DNA of 64,000 nucleotides from Planctomycetaceae bacterium (lineage in GTDB: Bacteria > Planctomycetota > Planctomycetia > Pirellulales > Lacipirellulaceae): NCBI GenBank assembly GCA_002702655.1, contig PABB01000067.1, forward strand, positions 62,001 through 126,000, in the 5' to 3' direction. The notes under the pieces are model-generated. The model was not told the origin of the DNA. It searched no databases and saw only the letters and a program-made list of their open reading frames with translations. Position numbers and translations under genes: made by a program. Positions 24,677-34,338 of this stretch are shown here, in pieces (positions within the stretch are counted from its first letter, which is position 1; each line of letters begins with the position of its first letter).

Positions 24677-24706
24677 GCCGGCGTTGCCGCGGCGGGCAAC
24701 GCCGGC
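24677..24706 (-). promoter_or_regulatory. Hairpin in rplL-rpoB spacer, possible attenuator
   Basis: GCCGGCGTTGCC and its near-complement GGCAACGCCGGC form a stem of about 12 bp with a short loop. No U-run follows, so it resembles the partial attenuator or RNase III site known between rplL and rpoB in enterobacteria. It is not a full terminator. The assignment is by position and structure only. Confidence 0.45.
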
Positions 24707-24737
24707 TGCACGGAATGTTCGCAACAGGTCGCGCGAC

Positions 24738-25148
24738 TTACTTGATCGAAACCGTGGCGCCGGCTTCTTCCAGTTCCTTCTTGACCTTCTCGGCCTCGTC
24801 CTTGTCGACGCCTTCCTTGACCTTGCTGGGAGCGCCTTCGACCAGGTCCTTGGCCTCCTTCAGGCCCAGACCGGTGATGCTGCGGATGACCTTGATGACG
24901 CCGATCTTCTGGTCGCCGAAGCTGTCCAGCACCACGTCGAACTCGGTCTGCTCCTCGGCCGCAGCGCCGCCGCCGCCGTCAGCCGGACCGGCCATCACGA
25001 CCGCGCCGCCGCCAGCGGCCGGCTCGATGCCGTGAACGTCCTTCAGGTAATCGCTCAGCTCTTTGGCTTCCTTGAGCGTGAGGCCCACGATCTTGTCGCC
25101 CATCTCCTTGATGGCGTCCGAAAACTCAGCAACGGCAGCGTCGCTCAT
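24738..25148 (-). CDS. rplL: 50S ribosomal protein L7/L12
   Basis: Flexible stalk protein that recruits translation factors. It has 136 residues. The N-terminal dimerisation helices are at about 8-40. An Ala/Gly/Pro hinge follows at about 45-70. The C-terminal factor-binding domain is present from [40 protein letters not shown] onward and matches the family closely. It lies downstream of rplJ across a spacer with a heptad repeat pair. Confidence 0.98.
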   Translation of the reverse strand: MSDAAVAEFSDAIKEMGDKIVGLTLKEAKELSDYLKDVHGIEPAAGGGAVVMAGPADGGGGAAAEEQTEFDVVLDSFGDQKIGVIKVIRSITGLGLKEAKDLVEGAPSKVKEGVDKDEAEKVKKELEEAGATVSIK

Positions 25149-25199
25149 GACAGGTACCCTTTCTCGCGTCTGCGGGCGCTTGGCCCAAAATCACTTGTG

Positions 25200-25316
25200 T
25201 GAAAATTGCAAATTGAGAAATTCAAATTGCAGATTGAAAATTGCGGAGGATCGCCCCGCGGTATATGTCGCGTTTCGGCACTTTGCAATTTGCAGTTTGC
25301 AATTGCCAATCTGCAA
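25200..25316 (-). repeat. Heptad inverted repeat in rplJ-rplL spacer
   Basis: The left arm at 25201-25244 holds AT-rich heptads (AAATTGA, GAAATTC, AAATTGC, AGATTGA, AAATTGC). The facing arm at 25281-25316 holds GCAATTT, GCAGTTT and GCAATTG. The word is the same as around the four-helix-bundle gene, but the loop is only about 36 nt with no ORF. The right arm directly abuts the rplJ stop. Confidence 0.8.
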
Positions 25317-25838
25317 TCACTCTTCCTCTTCGCCCTTTTGCTTGATCTGGCTGGCCAGGCTGGCGCCGGGGCCCAGCATCTGAGCCGACAGCGTCCGCCC
25401 GGGGCCCAGGATCTGACCGACCAGCAGGCTGAGCTGTTCGGCGCGGTTGGGCCACTTGCTGACCGCCTTCACGTCGTCGGCCGTCATGGCCGCGCCGTCC
25501 ATCACGCCGCCCTTGGGCACAAACGCGGCGTACTTCTTTTCCTCGGAAATGCGCGTGACTTCCTTGGCCAGCGACACCACGTCCTCCGAGCCCCACACGA
25601 CTGCCGCGGAACCCTCGACGCCCTCGAACGCCGGGGCCAGCGCGGTCCCGTCGGTCGCCCGGCGGGCCAGGCTGTTCTTGATCACCATCAGACTGATGTC
25701 CTTGGCGGCAAGTTCCTTGCGCAGTTCGACGTTCGTGTTGGCGTCCATCTTCATGACGTCGACCAACAGCAGGTCGGTTACGCCATCAAGCCGACGCTGC
25801 AACTCGTTGGAAATCATGCCTTTGAGAAGTTTGCTCAT
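25317..25838 (-). CDS. rplJ: 50S ribosomal protein L10
   Basis: Anchors L7/L12 dimers to the ribosome. It has 173 residues. Visible family features are the early KGMISNELQRRLDGVTDLLLVD, the LRKELAAKDISLMVIKNSLARRA block near residue 40, and the C-terminal helix (LGPGASLASQIKQKGEEEE) that binds L12. In E. coli the L10-L12 complex represses its own mRNA upstream of rplJ. The spacer here carries only a degenerate heptad element, and I cannot point to a binding site. Confidence 0.97.
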   Translation of the reverse strand: MSKLLKGMISNELQRRLDGVTDLLLVDVMKMDANTNVELRKELAAKDISLMVIKNSLARRATDGTALAPAFEGVEGSAAVVWGSEDVVSLAKEVTRISEEKKYAAFVPKGGVMDGAAMTADDVKAVSKWPNRAEQLSLLVGQILGPGRTLSAQMLGPGASLASQIKQKGEEEE

Positions 25839-25849
25839 GGCTCGGCAGG

Positions 25850-25905
25850 GGGCTGTGGGCTATCGGCTCTGGGTTCTTGCGGACCGTCGGCGGCTGACGG
25901 CTGCG
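25850..25905 (-). repeat. Degenerate heptad element in rplA-rplJ spacer
   Basis: A short run (GGGCTGTG, GGCTATC, GGCTCTG) faces GGCGGCTGACGGCTG. It resembles the GCTNTCR element of the S10 operon, with more mismatches and a loop of about 20 nt. Confidence 0.5.
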
Positions 25906-25956
25906 AACCGGCTCGTCTTCAAGCTCGGCTCAATTCGTACTCTTTCAATCAATCTG

Positions 25957-26646
25957 TCAGACCGCGACCCGCACGCTCGGGCTCATGGTCGCGCTGATGT
26001 GGGCGCTCTTCACGTAAACGCCCTTGGCGGCATTCGGCTTGAGCGAAATGATCCGGTTGACGAACGCTTGGATGTTGTCGACCAGTTTGTCGGTTTCGAA
26101 GCTGAGCTTGCCCACGGGGGCCTGCACGTTGCCGCCCTTTTCGTTGCGAAACTCAACCTTGCCGGCTTTGTATTCCTTGACCGTCTTGGCTACGTCGGGG
26201 GTGACGGTGCCGGCCCGGGGCGACGGCATCAAACCACGCGGACCCAGCACGCGGCCCAACGGGCCGACGACCTTCATCATGTCCGGCGCGGCGATGCAGA
26301 CGTCGAAGTCGACCCACCCGCCCTGAATCTTCTTGGCCAAATCGTCGTCGCCCACGAAGTCGGCCCCGGCCTCCTCCGCTTCCTTGGCGGCCGGACCCTT
26401 CGCGAAGACCAGGATCCGCTGGTCCTTGCCGATGCCGTGCGGCAACACGATCGAGCCGCGAACGATCTGATCGGCCTGGGACGCGTCGATTCCTAGCCGC
26501 ATCACGACTTCGACGGTCTGGTCGAACTTCGCGGCGTCGTACTTCTTGAGCGCTTCGACCGCCTCGGTCAGCGACAGCGGCTGGGCCGGGCGCTTCTCGG
26601 CGGACGCCTTCATGCGTTTGGTCAGTTTGGGCATCGTGTTCACCAT
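25957..26646 (-). CDS. rplA: 50S ribosomal protein L1
   Basis: Mobile L1-stalk protein that moves deacylated tRNA. In many bacteria it represses the L11 operon. It has 229 residues. The start at 26646 ([11 protein letters not shown]) competes with ATG at 26634 (MPKLTKR); the latter is closer to the usual N-terminus, and neither has a strong Shine-Dalgarno. Landmarks are [23 protein letters not shown] near residue 127 and the C-terminal block of the L1 fold. Confidence 0.96.
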   Translation of the reverse strand: MVNTMPKLTKRMKASAEKRPAQPLSLTEAVEALKKYDAAKFDQTVEVVMRLGIDASQADQIVRGSIVLPHGIGKDQRILVFAKGPAAKEAEEAGADFVGDDDLAKKIQGGWVDFDVCIAAPDMMKVVGPLGRVLGPRGLMPSPRAGTVTPDVAKTVKEYKAGKVEFRNEKGGNVQAPVGKLSFETDKLVDNIQAFVNRIISLKPNAAKGVYVKSAHISATMSPSVRVAV

Positions 26647-26745
26647 CAGGGCGCCGTGGCGCCAAGTTGCCGGCCATGTCTGCCGGATTGAAATTTGAAT
26701 CTGTACTCACCGCGGCTTGTGCCACGCAGGGCGGGCGCTGTCTGC

Positions 26746-27171
26746 TCAGTCGACGACATCCAGCCCCATGCTGCGAGCGGTGCCGGCAATCATCAGCTTG
26801 GCGTGCTCCACGTCGCGGGCGTTCAGGTCGGCCATCTTAATGTTGGCAATCTCTTCCAACTGGGCCTGAGTGACCGTACCCACCTTGGTCTTGTTGGGCA
26901 CGCCCGAGCCCTTGGCCAATCCGACGACCTTCTTCAGCAGCACGGCCGCGGGCGGGCTCTTGGTGATGAAGTCGAACGAACGATCGTTGTAGACGTTCAC
27001 GACGACGGGAATCATCATCCCCGCCGCGTCCTTGGTCTTGTCGTTGAACGCCTGGACGAATTGCCCGAGGTTGACGCCGTACTTGCCCAGCGCGGTACCG
27101 ACCGGCGGCGCGGGCGTGGCCTGCCCGCCGGGGATCTGAAACTTCGCGCTGCCGACTAGTTGTTTTGCCAT
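26746..27171 (-). CDS. rplK: 50S ribosomal protein L11
   Basis: Forms the GTPase-associated centre with 23S rRNA helices 43-44 and is needed for stringent-response sensing. It has 141 residues, the standard length. The N-terminal domain carries [27 protein letters not shown]. The C-terminal RNA-binding domain carries [26 protein letters not shown]. It lies between nusG and rplA. Confidence 0.98.
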   Translation of the reverse strand: MAKQLVGSAKFQIPGGQATPAPPVGTALGKYGVNLGQFVQAFNDKTKDAAGMMIPVVVNVYNDRSFDFITKSPPAAVLLKKVVGLAKGSGVPNKTKVGTVTQAQLEEIANIKMADLNARDVEHAKLMIAGTARSMGLDVVD

Positions 27172-27174
27172 TTT

Positions 27175-27257
27175 GTCTGTTGTCCGTAGTCAGTGGTCCG
27201 TTGCACTTGCGACAGCGCCGGGAGCCAAACCCCACGGACAACTGACAACTGACAACG
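27175..27257 (-). repeat. Heptad inverted repeat in nusG-rplK spacer, GTCMGTT type
   Basis: The left arm holds GTCTGTT, GTCCGTA, GTCAGTG and GTCCGTT. The right arm, read in reverse, holds GTCAGTT, GTCAGTT and GTCCGTG. The loop is about 30 nt. It shows the same architecture as the S10-operon spacers with a different repeated word. Confidence 0.8.
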
Positions 27258-27306
27258 AACTTGCTTTGCGCAGACGGCGTGGCCGCCGCCGCCAATCGCG
27301 GCGTGA

Positions 27307-28194
27307 TTACACGCTCTCGACCTGCCAATATTCCAATTCGACGGGGGTGCTGCGGCCGAAGATGCTGAGCATGACAGTGATCTTGCCGCTCTGATCGTCG
27401 ATCGCGCTGACTTCCCCTTCGAAGCCTTCGAACGTGCCGTCCTTGACCTTGACCTTGTCCTCCAGCTTGAACTTGATGTCCAGCTTGGGGGCCTCGTCGG
27501 TCTCTTCCTCGTCTTTCTGGATGATCCGCGCCACTTCGTGCGGCAGCATGGGCGTCGGTTTGCCGCCCGAGCCGGTGAAGTCGCCAATCCCCGACGTCTC
27601 GCGAACGGCGAACCAGGTGTCATCGTTGATGTGCATGTGCACGACGATGTACCCCGGGTAGAGCTTCCGCTCAACGATCTTCTTCTTGCCGCCTTTGAAC
27701 TCGGTGACCTTTTCGGTCGGCACGACCACCTCGCCGAAGAACTCTTCGAGCCCTTCGATATTGACCTTGCGACGCAAGGCGTCGGCAATCGACCGCTCGC
27801 GATTGCTCTGCACCTTGAGGATGTACCAGTCCATTTCGATCGGTCCGGTCGGCTCGGGCTCCGGCTCGACTTTCGGTTGCGGCGGCGCGGCGGCTTCTTC
27901 TTCGACTTCCTCCTCGTCGACCGAAGCCTCTTCGACCGAATCTTCGTTCTGCTCGTCGGCGTCCTGTTGCTCGTCGGCAGCCTCGTCCGCAGCAGCGACT
28001 TCCTCGGCAGCGACTTCCTCGGCAGTGGCATCCTCCGCGGCGGCGGCGTCCTCGGTCTCCGGCACCGCTTCCTCGCTGGGCGGCGGACCCGCAGTCGCTT
28101 CCGCACCGACCTCGTCGCCAGCCGCAGTGTTCTGCGGGGCTTCGGGCTGCTGCGCGTCAGCGTCGTCAATCGTTTTCTGCGGTTCTTCGCTCAC
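27307..28194 (-). CDS. nusG: Transcription factor NusG with long acidic N-terminal extension
   Basis: Binds the RNA polymerase clamp, aids processivity and links transcription to translation or Rho. It has 295 residues against a usual ~180. The NGN domain starts at about residue 121 (MDWYILKVQSNRE) and the KOW domain at about 240-290 (VKDGTFEGFEGEVSAID). Residues 1-120 are low-complexity Glu/Asp/Ala/Pro, strongly acidic. The GTG at 28194 has GAGG seven bases upstream, so the extension is probably translated; the internal ATG at 27834 lacks a clear site. It lies in the usual secE-nusG-rplK order. Confidence 0.95.
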   Translation of the reverse strand: MSEEPQKTIDDADAQQPEAPQNTAAGDEVGAEATAGPPPSEEAVPETEDAAAAEDATAEEVAAEEVAAADEAADEQQDADEQNEDSVEEASVDEEEVEEEAAAPPQPKVEPEPEPTGPIEMDWYILKVQSNRERSIADALRRKVNIEGLEEFFGEVVVPTEKVTEFKGGKKKIVERKLYPGYIVVHMHINDDTWFAVRETSGIGDFTGSGGKPTPMLPHEVARIIQKDEEETDEAPKLDIKFKLEDKVKVKDGTFEGFEGEVSAIDDQSGKITVMLSIFGRSTPVELEYWQVESV

Positions 28195-28249
28195 CGGAGC
28201 GCCTCATCCCTCTTGTAAATGCGTGTCAGCCTCAGCCGGTTCGACGCCG

Positions 28250-28681
28250 CTAGCCGCCCAGCAGCCCGCCAATGAGGAACTGCAGGATCAGGTCGTAGGC
28301 GAACAGAATCGCAACCAGCAGGAAGATCATGACGATCACCACCATGGACGCGCGATACAGTTCGCCGCGGCTGGGCCACGACACCTTGTTCATTTCGCCC
28401 TCGACGGAGATCAAAAACTCCGCAAACGGCGGGTAATTGACAACACGAAAGGAAGCCCACGCGCCCAAGCCGAACACAGCCAGCGGCAGCGCGTACTGAG
28501 CCACCCAACTGTTGTCGCCGGTGAGCCACGCGGCGGTCCACACGCCCGCCATCTGGCTCAGCCGCCACGCGCCGATCGCCGCCGTGGCCACCATCGCGTA
28601 GAAGGTCACCTGCCGCCAAAAGCGACCCTGACTGCGCTTGTAGCGCGCGCCAGAGAACATTCCTGCAATTAACTCAGCCAC
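28250..28681 (-). CDS. secE: Preprotein translocase subunit SecE
   Basis: Membrane protein that clamps SecY. It has 143 residues from the GTG at 28681, which has GGGA nine bases upstream. A TTG at 28702 and an ATG at 28660 are alternatives. Two extra hydrophobic segments (about residues 27-45 and 62-80) precede the conserved amphipathic helix and final TM. The SecE core EGEMNKVSWPSRGELYRAS is clear and the final TM is near residues 112-135. It lies between tRNA-Trp and nusG. Confidence 0.93.
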   Translation of the reverse strand: MAELIAGMFSGARYKRSQGRFWRQVTFYAMVATAAIGAWRLSQMAGVWTAAWLTGDNSWVAQYALPLAVFGLGAWASFRVVNYPPFAEFLISVEGEMNKVSWPSRGELYRASMVVIVMIFLLVAILFAYDLILQFLIGGLLGG

Positions 28682-28732
28682 TACGTTGCTTCCCTGTGTC
28701 AAGCCGCCAGCTACGGGCCGCCAGCTTTGAGT

Positions 28733-28756
28733 CGCTCGCTCGCCGCCGAGCGAGCG
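28733..28756 (-). other. Perfect hairpin between tRNA-Trp and secE
   Basis: CGCTCGCTCG, a four-base loop CCGC, then CGAGCGAGCG form a perfect ten-base stem with no U-run. Between a tRNA and an mRNA it could be an RNase III processing site or simply block 3' trimming. The role is inferred from position. Confidence 0.5.
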
Positions 28757-28818
28757 CTCCTGTACGTCGCCGCCGATGGCTGATCACCGCCGGCGAACGG
28801 CCGACGGCACACACTGTA

Positions 28819-28894
28819 TGGCAGGGGCGGTGGGACTCGAACTCACAACCCCCGGTTTTGGAGACCGGTGCTCTGCCAATTGAGCTACGCCCCT
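28819..28894 (-). tRNA. tRNA-Trp (CCA anticodon)
   Basis: A cloverleaf is readable on the minus strand. The acceptor AGGGGCG pairs with CGCCCCU. The anticodon loop CUCCAAA gives CCA, and the T-arm carries GUUCGAGUC. The 3' CCA is encoded (28821-28819), unlike the other tRNAs here. It lies between tuf and secE. Confidence 0.97.
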
Positions 28895-28910
28895 AAAATC
28901 ATCAATTACC

Positions 28911-28975
28911 AAGGCCGCAATGACCAATGACCACGCAAGGCATTGGTCATTGGGACTTGGTCATTGTGTCATTCG
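28911..28975 (-). repeat. Heptad inverted repeat in tuf-tRNA-Trp spacer, CATTGGT type
   Basis: The left arm carries CAATGAC, CAATGAC. The right arm carries CATTGGT, CATTGGG, ACTTGGT and CATTGTG in 7-nt phase. The loop is about 10 nt. The word resembles classic cyanobacterial heptameric repeats in style. Confidence 0.75.
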
Positions 28976-28978
28976 ATG

Positions 28979-30178
<1,200 letters not shown>

Positions 30179-30327
30179 GTTACTCCCTGACCATTCTCAA
30201 ATCGTGGATTTAAGGGCCGAAACGCTGCTACAACGAAACCCAAAAATCGCAGCACAGTTCAGTTGCCAAAAAATCGTTCGACCGCGTTGGCGGTCGGCAG
30301 AATCCCATCCTCAATGCGATTCCCAAG

Positions 30328-30400
<73 letters not shown>

Positions 30401-30405
30401 AGGTT

Positions 30406-30444
30406 GAAGCTGCCAGCTTTCAGCGACCAGCTGTCAGCCAGAGC
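30406..30444 (-). repeat. Partial heptad element between tRNA-Gly and tRNA-Thr
   Basis: A run of GCTTTCA, GCGACCA and GCTGTCA-like 7-mers matches the GCTNTCR word with decay. A weaker facing stretch (GCCGACAGCTT) lies near 30551-30561, about 105 nt away, so pairing is doubtful. Confidence 0.4.
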
Positions 30445-30564
30445 GCCGGCGCCGCCCGCGGGCGAGAACCGGAAACACAGCCTCCCAACAATCTCTTTCT
30501 GCTTATTCTCGTCGCCTCTCCTCAAAACGCTGCAAGCGGAGAGCTGATCGCCGACAGCTTCCAA

Positions 30565-30635
30565 AGCGGGTGAAGGGAATCGAACCCTCGTCTTTAGCTT
30601 GGAAGGCTATTGCTCTACCATTGAGCTACACCCGC
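30565..30635 (-). tRNA. tRNA-Gly (UCC anticodon)
   Basis: The acceptor GCGGGUG pairs with CACCCGC. The anticodon loop CUUCCAA gives UCC. The T-arm carries GUUCGAUUC. CCA is not encoded. It is third in the Thr-Tyr-Gly-Thr array in transcription order. Confidence 0.96.
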
Positions 30636-30647
30636 AAAACAACTTCC

Positions 30648-30722
30648 GATTGGGGATTTCGGATTGCGGATTGTTTCTCACTCCAGCCGGGCTCGCCTCC
30701 GCCAATCCCAAATCCGCAATTG
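30648..30722 (-). repeat. Heptad inverted repeat between tRNA-Tyr and tRNA-Gly, GATTNSG type
   Basis: The left arm reads GATTGGG, GATTTCG, GATTGCG, GATTG in phase. The right arm, read in reverse, gives AATTGCG, GATTTGG, GATTG. The loop is about 30 nt. It shows that the heptad architecture also occurs between stable RNA genes. Confidence 0.75.
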
Positions 30723-30730
30723 CCTCCAAG

Positions 30731-30812
30731 TGGGGAGTGTAGGATTCGAACCTACGAAGGCAGAGCCATCAGATTTACAGTCTGACCCGTTTGACCGCTT
30801 CGGTAACTCCCC
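30731..30812 (-). tRNA. tRNA-Tyr (GUA anticodon)
   Basis: The acceptor GGGGAGU pairs with ACUCCCC and the discriminator is A. The anticodon stem CAGAC.../...UCUG encloses UGUAAA, anticodon GUA. A long variable arm (class II) is present, and the T-arm carries GUUCGAAUC. CCA is not encoded. Confidence 0.96.
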
Positions 30813-31014
30813 GTTGACATGGCCCGCCAAAGCACGCAGCGCCCGGCGGCAAGCCAACCCGGCGAGACCGCCCGCGCGACGCCCGTGAGGCCAGGGGGAC
30901 GACCGGCTGGCCTACTCGCAGACGGCTCCCCAGGGCCGTGGCGATTCGCATCTCGTGGCCGGCGTTCGCACGCGACGCCCCGACAAATCTCGGCGGGCGA
31001 GCACCACTGGGCAG

Positions 31015-31087
31015 AGCTAGCGGAGGGACTTGAACCCACAACCTGCTGATTACAAATCAGCTGCTCTGCCAATTGAGCTACGCTAGC
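31015..31087 (-). tRNA. tRNA-Thr (UGU anticodon)
   Basis: The acceptor GCUAGCG pairs with CGCUAGC. The anticodon stem GCUGA/UCAGC encloses UUUGUAA, anticodon UGU. The T-arm carries GUUCAAGUC. CCA is not encoded. It is the first gene of the tRNA-tuf-secE-rpl-rpo cluster. Its 5' end lies about 24 nt below the predicted transcription start. Confidence 0.96.
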
Positions 31088-31117
31088 CGGGGAGGGGCGA
31101 GCTTGTGCGAATCGGTT

Positions 31118-31145
31118 AATATACCCAGGCCCCGAGGGGACACAA
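31118..31145 (-). promoter_or_regulatory. Predicted promoter of the tRNA-tuf-rpoBC cluster
   Basis: On the minus strand TTGTGT (31145-31140) and TATATT (31123-31118) are separated by 16 nt, and the first tRNA begins about 31 nt after the -10 box. TATATT is one of the few AT-rich spots here. The -35 box is weak, so confidence is moderate. Confidence 0.5.
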
Positions 31146-31339
31146 GGCGGCTGCGAGCGAATTTTGCGCCGAAATCCCGGGCAATTGCTAGCAGACCGGC
31201 GGCGAAGCGCGGCAACGCCCATTCACGACAAAAACTCCTCGCAAACACCCCACGGGACCCAAATTCACGCGCCAGATGGCACGCGACTGAGCCTTTCAAC
31301 GCCCCGCCTGCCGCGGTGGGGCACGCGCCGGTCGCCCTT

Positions 31340-32428
31340 CTATCGGCGACGGCGACCCGCCGCCGCCACTGCCAATCCCAACAGCGCCAGCCCCGCTGCC
31401 GCCGGTTCCGGGACGCCGCCCGCCGAGCCCGTCGGACCGCTGGTTTCTTGCTGCCAAATCAGGAAGTCGACCCCCGAAACGACCCCGTCGCCATTGGCGT
31501 CGCCCTGAGAAGGGGACGCCCCCGAAGCGCCAAAGTTCGCCCCCCAAGTCCCCAAATCTCCGGCATCCACGGCGCCGCTGCCGTCAAAGTCCGCCGGCGA
31601 CCCGCCCCCGGCGAGCGACAGGATCAGCTCGTAGGCCTCAAACTGCTCGTGGTAGCCGAGAAAATCGTCGTCGCCATAGCCGGTGACGGCAAAAGTCAGC
31701 GTGCCGGACGCCGGCACGGCGCCCGTCAATCGCGACAGGTAGTTGCCAGCCTCCAGGTCGATGTCGTCATTCACGTCCAGCAGGGTCCCCCCTTCGTCGA
31801 ACCACCCCAGCAGCGTGTCGATGTCGCCGGCGTCGACGTTTGTCGTCTCGGCCGTGAACTCCGTCCCCGGCGCAAGCCCCTGGAAGGTGAAGAAGTCGAC
31901 GTCCGACACGAACCCGACCAGATTGTCGATGTACACGTCGTACGATCCGTTGAGCCAGTTGAAGTCGGATTAGTAGAAGTCGTCGACGCCCCCCGGCTCC
32001 AGCGTGTGCACCTCGCTGAACGAATCAACCAGATCGCCGAAAAAGTCGTACACGTCGACGAACACCTCGTAGTCGCCCTGCTCGCCGTGGCTGCCGAAGA
32101 ACCCGTCGTCCCCGTAGCCGGTGACGGCAAAATCGATCGACCCCGAATCAATCGGCACGCCGCCGATTCCTGACGCCGTCCCGTCGCCGTAGGGACTGCT
32201 ATTGTCGTCGGTGAAGTAGATGCTGCCGAACAGATCGCGGACGCCCAGCAGCGTATCGGGAATCGGCGGAACCAGCCCCTCGCCGGTCAGGTCGTCGATC
32301 ACCGACAGCACGCCCGCCGGCAGGAGCGTCCGGTCGGCGAACGTCTCGTTGGGTTCCGCGGCCCGCACGGCCGCTCCGCCCAGCACCAGCAAGCACGCCG
32401 AAACCGTCGCCGCGAACTGCCCCATCAT
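31340..32428 (-). pseudogene. PEP-CTERM / dockerin-type secreted protein with in-frame TAA
   Basis: The frame from 32428 encodes a signal peptide and about 150 residues, then meets TAA at 31972-31970. The same frame continues as SDFNWLNGSYDVYIDNL to a stop at 31340. Both parts carry the same repeated unit (FAVTGYGDDGFFG, then FAVTGYGDDDFLG). The second part adds two EF-hand-like dockerin motifs (DFDGSGAVDAGDL, GDANGDGVVSGVD). It ends in a PEP-CTERM sorting tail: VPEP, a hydrophobic helix and RRRR. The intact protein would have 362 residues and be exported. TAC to TAA is the simplest explanation; sequence error cannot be excluded. Confidence 0.85.
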
Positions 32429-32596
32429 TTCCCGCCCCTTCTAGATAATGAGATAAGTCGACGCGAACCGAGACCGCCCGTAGCATACCTCCCCCGCTCG
32501 CGCATCGCACGCGATCGCCCCGTCAGAAAGGCTGGCGTCTTGGCGGCAAGACGGGGCTTTGCGACCAGGGGACGCCTTCGAGCGAATCGGCGCATG

Positions 32597-32634
32597 AAAA
32601 GAAAACGCCGCGGACTCGCAGGGAGTCCGCGGCG
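32597..32634 (-). terminator. Rho-independent terminator after the sigma factor gene
   Basis: A perfect 12-base stem CGCCGCGGACTC...GAGTCCGCGGCG with a five-base loop lies at 32606-32634. TTTTCTTTT follows on the minus strand. It is 40 bp past the sigma factor stop codon. Confidence 0.9.
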
Positions 32635-32673
32635 TGAGGGAGTTTCACTTTGCCGGCCGCACAGGCGAACCGC

Positions 32674-34338
32674 TCAGATGTCCAGCGAGATCTTTTCCGC
32701 TTCGACCGCCGCCCGCAGCTTGCTCAGCGCCCGGGCTTCGATCTGGCGGATGCGTTCCTTGGTGACGCCCAGCTCGGCGCCGACCTCTTTCAGCGTCAGC
32801 GGTTCGCGGCTGTGGTCCAAGCCGAACCGGCCGATGATGATCGCCTGTTCGCGCTCGTCCAGCCGCGACAGGATGCGCTGCACCTTCTGCTCGCGGTCGG
32901 CTTGGGCGCTTTCCTCGATCATCGGGTTGCCGCGCTTTTCCTGCGTGGCGTCGAACAGTTCGTCGTAACTGGTGCGGAACCGGTCCCGCGTGCGGTACTC
33001 GTTGGGGATCGTCCGGGCAAAGTTCTTCATGATCGCCCAGCTGGCGTACGTGCTGAACTTGTTGCCGCGGGCGAAGTCGAACTTTTCGATGGCTCGCAGC
33101 AGCGACACGTTGCCGTCGCTCACCAGCTCGAAGAAGTTTTGATCGGGGGACACGTGCCGCTTGGCGATCGACACGACCAGTCGCAAGTTGGCCCGCACCA
33201 ACTGGTTTTTGGTCGCCACGATCTGTTCGTACAGCTCCTCGATTTCGTCCATGATCGCCGACTTGGGCCGCTCGGGATCGAGCTGGTCGCGCAGGCGGCT
33301 GGCCTTGAACTTCAGGTAGTTGTACTTGCGGAACAGATGCTGCTCCTGCTCCTTGGTCAGCAGCGGCATCTCGTACAGGCTGGCCAGGTACGGCGGCAAT
33401 CCGCTGGGCCGCTTGGGACGGCGCGTGGCCGTCTCGGCCGGGGGCATGTCGCCCAGACACGCGTTGTCGGCGCCCTTGCGCTTGAACCGCGGATTGGGGA
33501 TGAACTCCAACGGCAGGTCGGCAATCCGCGCCGCGCGGATCTCGTTGATCACGCGGTAGATCGTCGTCTTGGTGCGGTTGTAGTCCTGGCACAGCCGATC
33601 GATCGACGCGCCGCGACGGAAGGCGTTGAACAGGCTGTTCTTCTGCACCTCGGTCAGCGGGCCGGCCTGCGTGGGGAAGATCGCCTCTTCCGGCATGTCG
33701 GCGTCGTGATTGCGCAGCGCGGTCCGGACGGTCTCGACGCTACGGTCGTACCGCTCGGCCAGGCGGCGGACGATCTCGCTGGGACCGACGCCGGCGGACG
33801 CCAACTGGCGGGCGGCGCCGATCAGCTCGTTGCGCTCGTCGTCGGTCAGTTGGCTGAACTTGGCGCCGCGTTCGACGCGCTCGGCGTTGTTGCGGACGAA
33901 GCGGTCGACGCTGCTGCGCAGAAATCCGACCCGCTTGCGACCGTCGAACACCAGCCGTCGGCTGACCAGCCCCAGGGCGCGCCACCGCGCGATGGTCTTG
34001 GTCGAGACGTTGAACTGCTGCGCCAACTCTTCGACGGTGAACACTTGCTCGCCCATGGAGTCCGCGTGCAAGTCGGCCGCGTCGGACAGATCCTCGACCA
34101 GCAAGCGCAGGTCGTGCACCAGCTCTTTGCCGGGGATGCGGCGCGAGACTTCCTCGGTCGCGGCGTGGGCGTCCAGATGCTCCAGCACCTGTCCCGGGCG
34201 ATATTGCTCGTCCGGATCCACGCTCGCAATCAGGCGCTCGGCGGCGTCGATGCGCGCAAGCAGCTTCTCCCGCGACGTCCCACTGCGGTGGGAGTCGCGG
34301 AGTTGCTCAACCAGCGGGTTTTTGTAGTTAACGTGCAT
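32674..34338 (-). CDS. Sigma-70 family factor with three extra helix-turn-helix regions
   Basis: RNA polymerase sigma factor of 554 residues, starting at the ATG at 34338 with AGGGG upstream. The C-terminal half is a normal sigma: region 2 at about 378-450 (ANLRLVVSIAKRHV, SDGNVSLLRAIEKFDFARGNKFSTYASWAI) and region 4 at about 485-550 (LKEVGAELGVTKERIRQIEARAL). The N-terminal half carries a MerR/excisionase-like HTH at about 99-148, a Hin-like HTH at about 180-208 and a third at about 235-263. Region 1.1 is absent. It may combine promoter recognition with binding to specific sites. Confidence in sigma identity is high; the role of the extra domains is inferred. Confidence 0.9.
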   Translation of the reverse strand: MHVNYKNPLVEQLRDSHRSGTSREKLLARIDAAERLIASVDPDEQYRPGQVLEHLDAHAATEEVSRRIPGKELVHDLRLLVEDLSDAADLHADSMGEQVFTVEELAQQFNVSTKTIARWRALGLVSRRLVFDGRKRVGFLRSSVDRFVRNNAERVERGAKFSQLTDDERNELIGAARQLASAGVGPSEIVRRLAERYDRSVETVRTALRNHDADMPEEAIFPTQAGPLTEVQKNSLFNAFRRGASIDRLCQDYNRTKTTIYRVINEIRAARIADLPLEFIPNPRFKRKGADNACLGDMPPAETATRRPKRPSGLPPYLASLYEMPLLTKEQEQHLFRKYNYLKFKASRLRDQLDPERPKSAIMDEIEELYEQIVATKNQLVRANLRLVVSIAKRHVSPDQNFFELVSDGNVSLLRAIEKFDFARGNKFSTYASWAIMKNFARTIPNEYRTRDRFRTSYDELFDATQEKRGNPMIEESAQADREQKVQRILSRLDEREQAIIIGRFGLDHSREPLTLKEVGAELGVTKERIRQIEARALSKLRAAVEAEKISLDI

